NCBI RefSeq assembly: GCF_030143245.1
Contig: NZ_JARJNS010000001.1
Span: forward strand, 372,001 to 436,000
Direction of reading: 5' to 3'
Length of the DNA: 64,000 bases
From: Rhabdaerophilum sp. SD176
GTDB taxonomy: Bacteria; Pseudomonadota; Alphaproteobacteria; Rhizobiales; Beijerinckiaceae
Shown here: positions 38,622 to 46,376 of the stretch, one piece after another
Numbering within the stretch: the first letter of the stretch is position 1
Layout of the letters: each line of letters begins with the position of its first letter
The notes under the pieces: model-generated
The model's input: only the letters and a program-made list of their open reading frames with translations
Told to the model about the DNA's origin: nothing
Database searches by the model: none
Made by a program: the position numbers and the translations under genes

Positions 38622-39098
38622 ATGACAGCTCAAGCAGCGTTGCAGGCAGGCGATCGCGCCCCGGAATTCTCGCTGCCGGGTGATGGCGGCAGCACGCTGT
38701 CGCTCGCCACGGCCGCAGGCAGGAAACTGGTCCTGTATTTCTACCCGAAGGACGACACCTCCGGCTGCACCATGGAAGCGAAGGATTTCAATGCCTTGCG
38801 CGCTGAATTTGCGGCGGCAGGCACCGAGATCATCGGCGTCTCGCCCGACAGCGCCGCCAGCCATGACAAGTTCAAGAAAAAATATGAACTCGGCTTTGCC
38901 CTTGCCTCCGACGAGAGCAAGGCCATGCTCGAAGCCTATGGCGTCTGGGTCGAGAAGAGCATGTATGGCCGCAAGTATATGGGCGTCGAGCGCACGACCT
39001 TCCTGATCGGGCCGGACGGCCGAATCGCAAAGGTCTGGTCGAAGGTGAAGGTGCCCGGCCACGCGGCCGAGGTGCTCGCCGCTGCCAAGGCACTCTGA
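38622..39098 (+). CDS. bcp: BCP-type peroxiredoxin, one-cysteine form
   Basis: This thiol peroxidase of 158 residues has the peroxidatic Cys49 in DDTSGCTMEAKDF. E. coli BCP has a resolving cysteine five residues on; here that position is Lys54, and I see no other cysteine in the protein. It is therefore a one-Cys form that needs an external thiol. Family motifs PEFSLPGDGG, LVLYFYPKDDT and FLIGPDGRI are intact. ATG 38622 is preceded by AAGGAAG; the GTG five codons upstream is less likely. It is divergent from the YhdP-like gene. Confidence 0.92.
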   Translation: MTAQAALQAGDRAPEFSLPGDGGSTLSLATAAGRKLVLYFYPKDDTSGCTMEAKDFNALRAEFAAAGTEIIGVSPDSAASHDKFKKKYELGFALASDESKAMLEAYGVWVEKSMYGRKYMGVERTTFLIGPDGRIAKVWSKVKVPGHAAEVLAAAKAL

Positions 39099-39290
39099 AG
39101 GGCGAAGGCGCTCCGGTCGGTCCGGGCGCCTCGAATCACCGGAGGCCTGCCCGGCAACAGGCCCCGAAATTGAATATCTGCGCTGACAAACGCACAGAAT
39201 ACCAACCCTAGGTTGCGGCTTTAGCGCGTCGTTAACCTTAATGCTCCATGATCAGGTCCAGTTCCCGCGTTGATCAGGGCCTTGATCCAG

Positions 39291-40676
39291 ATGAGTGTGC
39301 GCATTCCGGCTTCCGACCCGCTGGCCAATTCCTCGACGCGGTTCGCCGTCGTGATCCGGGGTGGCGGATCCCCCCGCATCATCGAACTGGGCGACCGTAC
39401 CGTCATCACCATCGGTGCGCTCTCGCTGCTTTTGCTGGCATGGTATTTGTTCGCGACGCTGTACTTGGTCCTGCGCGATGATGTCGTGGTCTCCCTCGTT
39501 TCCGGTCAGCGCCGGGTGCATTACGCTTACGAGGATCGTATCCTCGAATTGCGCGCCCGCATTGACCGGATCACCGCGAAGCAGGTCCAGAGCCAGGAGT
39601 CGATCGAGGATCGCGTCGCCAGCCTCGTCGCGCGCCAGGCTGAACTCGAGGCGCGTGCCGTGATGATGGCGGATCTTGCCGCCCGCGCCGAGAAGGCTGG
39701 CCTCGCCCGACCGGACAATCCCGCGCCAGCCGCTGCACTTCCGGAATTCCTTACATCCTCGCCGCCCGCTCTAGGCGGGGCAGCGCTGTCCTTCGCGCCG
39801 GTCACCGAGCGCCGGGCCAAGCCGATGCCCGTCGAGCCCGCGCCGGTTCCGCCCGTTCGGCCGGCCGATACCCTGCCGAAAACGCCCATGCACGGCGTCG
39901 TGCAGGAGGTCGAAAAGCGGGCCGAGCGCGTCGAGGCGACCCAGATGGGCGTGCTGGTCGCGATCGAGGAAACAGCTGGCGCGCAGGTCTCGCAATCCCG
40001 TCGAATGGTCAGCGCACTCGGGCTGGACCCGGGCCGATTCGGCAAGAGCAGCCTCTCCGCTCCGGCCATCCGGCGCCCGGCCCCGCTGGACAGCCTTCAT
40101 CTGCGCGATGTCTCGGCAGATCAGGGTGGCACCGATATGGGCGGCCCGTGGCTTCCCGCCAGCACGGCCGAAGCGCCGGCCAGTTTCGACTTCCTGTTCG
40201 GCCGCGTCGAGAGCGCGCTCGATCAGGCCCGCCATGCACGGCAGGTCATCAAGGCGCTGCCGGTCGGGCGGCCCCTGGGAGAGAAATTCGACATTACTTC
40301 CGGCTTCGGAACCCGGCTGGACCCGTTCACGCGGAGCCCGGCCCTGCATTCGGGAATCGATTTCCGCGCCCCCACGGGCACACCGGTCCGGGCGGTCGCC
40401 CGCGGCAAGGTGGTCGAGGCCGGGCCGAATGGCGGCTATGGCCGGATGGTGGAGATCGACCACGGCTTCGGCATCAGCACGCGCTATGCCCATCTCTCGA
40501 TGATCGCGGTCAGCGAGGGCGATACGATCGAGAAAGGGGCTGTCCTCGGCCATGTCGGCTCGACCGGCCGCTCGACCGGACCGCATCTTCATTACGAAGT
40601 GCGGGTCGATGACGATGCGGCCGATCCGATGCGCTATGTCCGGGCGCAGGCCCTGATGGCGCGTCAGGCGCGTTGA
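39291..40676 (+). CDS. M23 (LytM-type) metallopeptidase with membrane anchor and coiled coil
   Basis: This is a cell-wall endopeptidase-type protein of about 461 residues. One transmembrane helix near residue 45 (TVITIGALSLLLLAWYLFATLY) is followed by a long coiled-coil and Pro-rich linker and a C-terminal LytM domain with the zinc motifs HSGIDF and HLHYE, plus YAHLS. The zinc ligands are present, so it may be an active DD-endopeptidase rather than an EnvC-like activator. ATG 39291 is my start; the TTG at 39270 adds seven residues. It converges with prfB. Confidence 0.88.
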   Translation: MSVRIPASDPLANSSTRFAVVIRGGGSPRIIELGDRTVITIGALSLLLLAWYLFATLYLVLRDDVVVSLVSGQRRVHYAYEDRILELRARIDRITAKQVQSQESIEDRVASLVARQAELEARAVMMADLAARAEKAGLARPDNPAPAAALPEFLTSSPPALGGAALSFAPVTERRAKPMPVEPAPVPPVRPADTLPKTPMHGVVQEVEKRAERVEATQMGVLVAIEETAGAQVSQSRRMVSALGLDPGRFGKSSLSAPAIRRPAPLDSLHLRDVSADQGGTDMGGPWLPASTAEAPASFDFLFGRVESALDQARHARQVIKALPVGRPLGEKFDITSGFGTRLDPFTRSPALHSGIDFRAPTGTPVRAVARGKVVEAGPNGGYGRMVEIDHGFGISTRYAHLSMIAVSEGDTIEKGAVLGHVGSTGRSTGPHLHYEVRVDDDAADPMRYVRAQALMARQAR

Positions 40677-40688
40677 CGCGCGCCGGAT

Positions 40689-41808
40689 TTACTCGACATC
40701 CCCGACATCGCCCACAACCTTGTTGGCGAGCGCTGCCTCGATGAAGGGACCGAGATTGCCGTCCAGCACATCCGACGGGGTTCCCGACGTGACGCCCGTG
40801 CGGAGATCCTTCACCAGCTGGTAGGGCTGAAGCACATAGGAACGGATCTGGTGCCCCCAGCCGATATCGGTCTTGTTGGCCTGCTCGGCCGCCGCCGCTT
40901 CCTCGCGCTTCTTCAGCTCAAGCTCATACAAACGGGCACGCAGCATCTTCCAGGCGAGTTCGCGATTCTGGTGCTGCGACCGGCTCGTCTGGCTCATCAC
41001 CATGATGCCGGTGGGCATATGGACGAGGCGCACGGCCGATTCGACCTTGTTGACGTTCTGGCCGCCGGCGCCTTGCGCCCGCATCAGGTCGATGCGGACA
41101 TCGCTTTCCTTGAGATCGACCTGGATCGAATCATCAACGACCGGGTAGACCGTGACCGAGGCAAAACTGGTATGCCGCCGGGCATTGGAATCATACGGCG
41201 AGATCCGCACCAGCCGATGGACACCCGCTTCGGTCTTCGCCCAGCCATAGGCGTTGCGGCCCTTGATGAGCAAGGTGGCGGACTTGATCCCCGCCTCTTC
41301 GCCGTCGGAGACTTCCATCAGCTCGACCTTGAAACCCGACCGCTCGGCCCAGCGTGAATACATGCGCATCAGCATCGAGGCCCAGTCCTGGCTCTCGGTG
41401 CCGCCCGCGCCGGAATGCACTTCGATATAGGTATCATTCGCATCGGCTTCGCCGGAGAGCAGCGCCTCGACCTGCCGCTTCGCCGCCTCGCCTTCCAGCG
41501 CGCGGATCTGGTTCTCGCCCTCGTCGACCGTCTCCTGGTCGCCCTCGGCCTCGCCCAGCTCGACCAGCGTGATCGCATCCTCGAGATCACGTTCGAGCTT
41601 GGCCAGCGAATTGAGCTTGTATTCGAGATCGGTCCGCTCGCGCATGACCTTCTGCGCCGAGGTCGAATCATTCCAGAAATCCGGGTCTTCCACCCGGGCA
41701 TTCAGCTCCTGGAGCCGCCTGGTCGACTTGTCCCAGTCAAAGATGCCTCCTCAGCAGCCCGACAGACTGCTGGATGGCCTCGACCATCGCTTCGATTTCC
41801 GTCCGCAT
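40689..41808 (-). CDS. prfB: Peptide chain release factor 2, expressed by programmed +1 frameshift
   Basis: RF2 reads UGA and UAA stop codons. The frame from ATG 41808 encodes 23 residues ([12 protein letters not shown] to RRHL) and meets an in-frame UGA at 41739-41737. The sequence there, AGGAGGCATCTTTGAC, is the classical prfB shift site: an SD-like AGGAGG just before CUU UGA C. After a +1 slip, translation continues as [13 protein letters not shown] and runs to TAA at 40689, giving 372 residues. The GGQ motif (GAGGQNVN) and the RF2 tripeptide site (SPYDS, common in alphaproteobacteria) are intact. mrcA lies just upstream on the same strand. Confidence 0.95.
41736..41752 (-). promoter_or_regulatory. 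prfB programmed +1 frameshift signal
   Basis: On the minus strand an SD-like AGGAGG lies three bases before CTT TGA C. RF2 shortage slows decoding of TGA and favours slippage of the peptidyl-tRNA-Leu from CUU to UUU, restoring the RF2 frame: an autoregulatory loop. Confidence 0.95.
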
Positions 41809-41906
41809 TGTCCAAAATTCCGTCAAGATTGCCGCAGGGTGCGGCAGGATCGGGCCCGGAATAGCCGAGCCCGGCCGGGGATGCAAACCATCCTGCCGGC
41901 GTTGCG

Positions 41907-44306
41907 CTAGTAAAGGCCGCCCGTCGTGTTGCCGACGCTGACGCCACCGGCCGTCGCCCCGGCACTGGTGCCAAAGGTGTAGCTCTCCGGCGGCGCGGTA
42001 TTCGGCTTGAACGGCTCGAGAATCGCCTGCGGATCGCCGGCTGACGTCCGCTGGCCCGTGCCGTGGTTCACCCGGATGAATTTGATGCCCGGCGGAACGC
42101 GGAACTGGAGATTCGGCTTGCCGGCGAGCGCTTCCTTCATGAAGTCGCGGAAGACCGGCGCGGCATATTGGCCGGCAGTGGCCGAATTCCCGAGCGAGCG
42201 GGGCCGGTCATATCCGAGATAGACCCCTACCGCGAGATCCGGCGAGAAACCGACGAACCACACATCCTTGGCTTCGTTGGTTGTGCCGGTCTTGCCGGCG
42301 AGCGTGCGGCCGAGCGGCTTCAGCACCGTGGCCGTACCCCGCTGGACGACGCCTTCCATGATCGAGACCATCTGGTAGGCGGACATCGGGTCGATCACGC
42401 GTTCGCGCTTGTCGAGCAGGCGGGGCTCGTCCTGGTTGGTCCAGTTTTCCGCCACGCATTCACGGCAGACACGCTCGTCATGCTTGAAGATCGTCGCGCC
42501 CCAGCGATCCTGGATGCGGTCGATCAGGGTCGGCCGGATGCGGCGCCCGCCATTGGCAAGCATCGAATAGGCGGCGGTCATCCGCAGAACGGTGGTCTCC
42601 CCCGCCCCGAGCGACATGGCCAGAACCGGCAGCATGTCGTCATAGACGCCGAAACGCTTGGAATATTCGGCCACGAGCGGCATGCCGAGATCCCGTGCCA
42701 GCCGCACAGTCATCAGGTTCTTCGAGCGCTCGATACCCTGGCGAAGGGTGCGCGGGCCGGTCGGCTTGCCGTCATAATTGTCAGGCCGCCAGACTTCGCC
42801 ATTGCCCTGATCCACCTCGATCGGTTCGTCGAGGATGATGGAGGACGGCGTGTAGCCGTTATCCAGGGCGGTGGCGTAGACGAAGGGCTTGAACGATGAC
42901 CCGGGCTGGCGCAGGGCCTGCGTCGCCCGGTTGAACTCGCTCTTGTCGAATGAGAAGCCGCCGACCATCGCCTTCACGCGGCCTGTATAGGGATCCATCG
43001 CGACAATCGCGCCGGAGATTTCCGGCACCTGCCGCAGGCGGAACTGGCCCGGCTTGTCCTGGATGGGCTCGACATAAACGACGTCGCCGGCCGTCAGTGC
43101 CTCGCGCAGGCGCTTCCGCGGGAAAACACGGGCGCTTTCCGCCGTGATCACGCCGGTTTCTCGCTTGCGGTCGATGATACCACCGCCCAGCCTTTGCGGC
43201 TGGAGGCCGATCTGGGCCTGGGTTTCATCGACCGAGAGCACCACGGCCAACCGCCAGGGATCGACGTCCGTCAGGGTCTGGACCTCGGCCAGGGCCGCGC
43301 CCCAGTCACCCGTTGGCGCGATCTTCTCGGTCGCACCGCGCCAGCCGCGGGCCTCGTCGAAGCGGACGAGGCCATCGGACAGCGCCTTGCGGGCATAGAA
43401 TTGCAGTTTCGGATCCAGTGTCGAGCGCACCGAAAGGCCGCCTTCGTACAGCTTTTTCGAGCCATAGCGATCCGCCAGTTCGCGGCGCACTTCCTCGGCG
43501 AAGAAGCCGGCAGCATAGCTGTTCGGCGACAATTGCCGGAAGGTAACGACCAGCGGCTCGGCCCGCGCCGTAAGCCCGTCTTCCTTGGAAATGTAGCCAT
43601 TGTCGACCATACGGTCGATCACGTAGTTCCGGCGGCCGATCGCCGCGTCGCGGTTGTTGATCGGGTGGTAGGTCGACGGCGCCTTCGGCAGCGCGGCGAG
43701 ATAGGCCGCCTCGGCAATCGTCAGCTCATGGACCGATTTGCCGTAATAGTTCAGGGCCGCCGCCGCGACACCGTAATTCCCGAAGCCGAGATAGATCTGG
43801 TTGAGATAGAGCTCGAGAATCTTGTCCTTGGAGAAGATCGATTCAAGGCGGAACGCGAGCAACGCCTCGCGGATCTTGCGCTCGATGCTCTGCTCCGGCG
43901 ACAGGAAGAAGTTCTTCGCCACCTGCTGGGTAATGGTCGAGCCGCCCTGCTGGCGGCCGCCGGCCCCGCGGCCACGCACCAGCGCGCGGGCAATGCCTTC
44001 CGGATCGACACCGCCATGCTTGTAGAAGTTCTTGTCCTCAGCCGAGAGATAGGCCGCGATCAGCAGCTTCGGCATCGCCTGGATCGGCAGGTAGAGGCGG
44101 CGTTCCCGCGCATATTCGGCCAGCAAGGTGCCATCCGCGGCATGGATCCGTGTGGTCACCGGCGGCTCGTACTTCGCAAGCTGGGCGGGATCGGGCAGGT
44201 CCTGCGAGTAATGCCAGAAGATGTAGCCGGCAACAGCCGCGCCGATGAGACCCACCAGAGTGGCGGTTCCGAACAGGAACGCGAAAAAGCGTGCGATCAT
44301 CCGCAT
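41907..44306 (-). CDS. mrcA: Penicillin-binding protein 1A (class A)
   Basis: This bifunctional peptidoglycan synthase of 799 residues has a transmembrane N-terminus (FFAFLFGTATLVGLIGAAVAGYIFW). The glycosyltransferase 51 domain carries EDKNFYKHGGVD, GGSTITQQVAKN and RKIREALLA. An OB-like linker follows, then the transpeptidase with SSFK (PGSSFKPF), SKN and KTGTT. ATG 44306 or the ATG two codons later may be used. It is flanked by amiC (257 bp upstream) and prfB, an order I know from other alphaproteobacteria; the shared cell-wall theme fits. Confidence 0.96.
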   Translation of the reverse strand: MRMIARFFAFLFGTATLVGLIGAAVAGYIFWHYSQDLPDPAQLAKYEPPVTTRIHAADGTLLAEYARERRLYLPIQAMPKLLIAAYLSAEDKNFYKHGGVDPEGIARALVRGRGAGGRQQGGSTITQQVAKNFFLSPEQSIERKIREALLAFRLESIFSKDKILELYLNQIYLGFGNYGVAAAALNYYGKSVHELTIAEAAYLAALPKAPSTYHPINNRDAAIGRRNYVIDRMVDNGYISKEDGLTARAEPLVVTFRQLSPNSYAAGFFAEEVRRELADRYGSKKLYEGGLSVRSTLDPKLQFYARKALSDGLVRFDEARGWRGATEKIAPTGDWGAALAEVQTLTDVDPWRLAVVLSVDETQAQIGLQPQRLGGGIIDRKRETGVITAESARVFPRKRLREALTAGDVVYVEPIQDKPGQFRLRQVPEISGAIVAMDPYTGRVKAMVGGFSFDKSEFNRATQALRQPGSSFKPFVYATALDNGYTPSSIILDEPIEVDQGNGEVWRPDNYDGKPTGPRTLRQGIERSKNLMTVRLARDLGMPLVAEYSKRFGVYDDMLPVLAMSLGAGETTVLRMTAAYSMLANGGRRIRPTLIDRIQDRWGATIFKHDERVCRECVAENWTNQDEPRLLDKRERVIDPMSAYQMVSIMEGVVQRGTATVLKPLGRTLAGKTGTTNEAKDVWFVGFSPDLAVGVYLGYDRPRSLGNSATAGQYAAPVFRDFMKEALAGKPNLQFRVPPGIKFIRVNHGTGQRTSAGDPQAILEPFKPNTAPPESYTFGTSAGATAGGVSVGNTTGGLY

Positions 44307-44563
44307 GCGGTTCTAACCCCTGGCAGATCGGGCACAGCCTGTCTGCATTCACTTGGCCCGGCATTCATTCCGGAGAGGCGGACATCGCCCGCAACCCGAA
44401 ACGCGCGGGCATTCTACGCATCGATCCCTAACCAAAGCTGTCGGGGACCCTCCATTTCCGTTTCTTACCAGAACCGGAAACCGGCAACAAACGCTCTGAC
44501 TCACTTTGGTCCACAAAGGCGCAAACCGTGGCCGAAAAACGGCACAGGGGCTGCAGGACTCTA

Positions 44564-45865
44564 TTATTCCAGTGGCTTGGCCGAAATCGCGATGCGGTTG
44601 TTGAGCACGAAGTCCAGCAGCGCCACCGCCAGCCCCTGCGCCAGTTTCTGCCGGCCGGCTTCCTGCATCAGCGCCTGAAGGTCCTCCGGATTGGAAAGAT
44701 AGCCCAGTTCGACGAGAATCGACGGCATGTCCGGCGCCCGGAGGACGCGGAACCCGGCACTGCGCAGGGGCGTCTTGTGGAGACGGCCCGCCTTCTGGAT
44801 CGATTGCGCAACGCCGCGGGCCGCCAGCTGGCTGAAAAGCCGCGTTTCCCGGCGGGCGAGATCGAACAGGATGTCATCGACGCCCTCGCGCTGGTCTTCC
44901 GGCGCATCCAGTCCGGCCGCGACATCGGCGCGGTTTTCCTTTTCGGCCGCGCGGGCCGCCGCCGCGTCGGAGGCGCGGTCCGACAGGGTATAGACCGAAG
45001 CGCCGCGCACATCGGCCTCGCCGAACAGCGAATCCGCATGGAGCGAGACAAAGAGCGCGGCCGACCGGTTCCGCGCGAAAGTCACACGCTCGGAGAGCGA
45101 GATGAAGCGGTCCTCCTCCCGGGTCATCTGCACCTCGACCCGGCCATCGGCCTCGAGCTGCTTCCGGACAAGCCGCGCCACCGCGAGCACGATATCCTTC
45201 TCCGCCTCGCCTTTCGGCCCGGAAGCGCCGGGATCGATGCCTCCATGGCCGGGATCAAGCACGACCAGCGGCTTCGCGCCGGCTGGACGGGGCACGCTCC
45301 GCCCCGCGGGCACCCGGCTCGCAAGGCGGCGGCGCTGGTCTTCCTCGACCCGTCGGGCAAATTCCTCGGCACTGGCCGCCCGCAACTGGATAACCAGCCG
45401 GACATGCGGCCCCTGCCGGACAAAATCCGTGCGCTGGACAAGGAAAGGCCGGTTGAGATCGAGCACGATGCGCGAACGGCCCATCAGGAAAAGGCCGGCG
45501 CGCCACCCCGTTACCGGCCCGATGGCCCGGGTGCTTCCCTGCGCGGAAGAGCCACCGAAAACCGTATTCTCGAGATCGATGACGAGCCGGTTCGGCTCGG
45601 CCAGCACCTCATGCCGCACCGCGACTTCGCCCGAAAGATCAACAACAAGGCCGAAAGTCTCGGGGTTCGGATCCTCGACGAGATGAACGCCGCGGGCGAG
45701 AACCGAATCGCTCGATCCGGCCTTGGGCGCTGCCAGCTGGGCCAGACCCGCGGAAGGAAGGAATAGGACAAGGAGGATCAGAGCAATGCCGGCAAGCAGA
45801 CCAGCAGCCCCTGCCGGATGGCCGGCGGTTCGGGCACAGGGAAAGTCGTATCGCTCTGGGACCAC
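44564..45865 (-). CDS. amiC: N-acetylmuramoyl-L-alanine amidase (AMIN plus amidase_3)
   Basis: This periplasmic amidase cleaves peptide side chains from septal peptidoglycan. The protein has 433 residues: an N-terminal hydrophobic signal (GLLAGIALILLVLFLPSAGLAQ), an AMIN domain (residues about 55-165) that binds the wall, an Arg-rich linker, and the amidase_3 domain with LDPGHGGIDPGA, VSLHAD and ILVELGYLSN. The Zn-binding His and the catalytic Glu regions are visible. The start is GTG 45865, which is uncertain. It is divergent from rne. Confidence 0.94.
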   Translation of the reverse strand: MVPERYDFPCARTAGHPAGAAGLLAGIALILLVLFLPSAGLAQLAAPKAGSSDSVLARGVHLVEDPNPETFGLVVDLSGEVAVRHEVLAEPNRLVIDLENTVFGGSSAQGSTRAIGPVTGWRAGLFLMGRSRIVLDLNRPFLVQRTDFVRQGPHVRLVIQLRAASAEEFARRVEEDQRRRLASRVPAGRSVPRPAGAKPLVVLDPGHGGIDPGASGPKGEAEKDIVLAVARLVRKQLEADGRVEVQMTREEDRFISLSERVTFARNRSAALFVSLHADSLFGEADVRGASVYTLSDRASDAAAARAAEKENRADVAAGLDAPEDQREGVDDILFDLARRETRLFSQLAARGVAQSIQKAGRLHKTPLRSAGFRVLRAPDMPSILVELGYLSNPEDLQALMQEAGRQKLAQGLAVALLDFVLNNRIAISAKPLE

Positions 45866-46376
45866 CCGTGTTGTTCCGCTTGCAAATGACGAGTCTGAAC
45901 CTTAAACGGGGTCTACGGTGCATTCTGGACCGGAGCAAGTTTTCGTTGAGTCGTCGCTTCCAGAGGAAGATCGCTGGCTCCACAGCTCCGGGCCCGAATG
46001 CGGGAACCCGGCCGGAAGCCTTTGCCGCAGGAGCTCAACCTGCCCAATTTCGCTTCGGAGCTTCGGGCCCCGTGGCGCGCTCCCCGCGCGTCGGTTCGAG
46101 CAAGGATGGCCTTGATGCCACAACATGCGATGGCAAAGCAGCTGCAACTCCCCCGGTCACGGCCGGGCGCGTGGCGGCATCATGCGCCTGGCATCGCAGG
46201 ACTTGCTTCGATCTCGCCGTTCCCCGGCAGGCCGGCTCGCGCCGGCTGCTCCCCGAATCCCTTCTTTCCCTTCTTCAACCGCCCGGCAAGCCGCCGCAAT
46301 CCTGCGCGCGGGCCAAGCGGAGTGACGTGCTCTGGCCGCCTCCCCTCTCGGGCAAACAGCCTTTCAAGAGTTTGCA
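45866..46376. other. amiC-rne intergenic region with candidate rne leader
   Basis: This 511-bp divergent region should hold promoters for both genes. On the plus strand TTGCAA-N17-TAAACG (45880-45908) is a possible promoter that would leave a leader of about 460 nt before rne. Long structured leaders serve RNase E autoregulation in enterobacteria. A 170-codon open frame crosses the region but lacks a ribosome binding site and family resemblance. Confidence 0.5.

Noticed and set aside
39225-39245. A possible CtrA site (TTAACCTTAA) before the M23 gene
   Set aside because: The half-sites are too close; the CtrA motif TTAA-N7-TTAA is not met.
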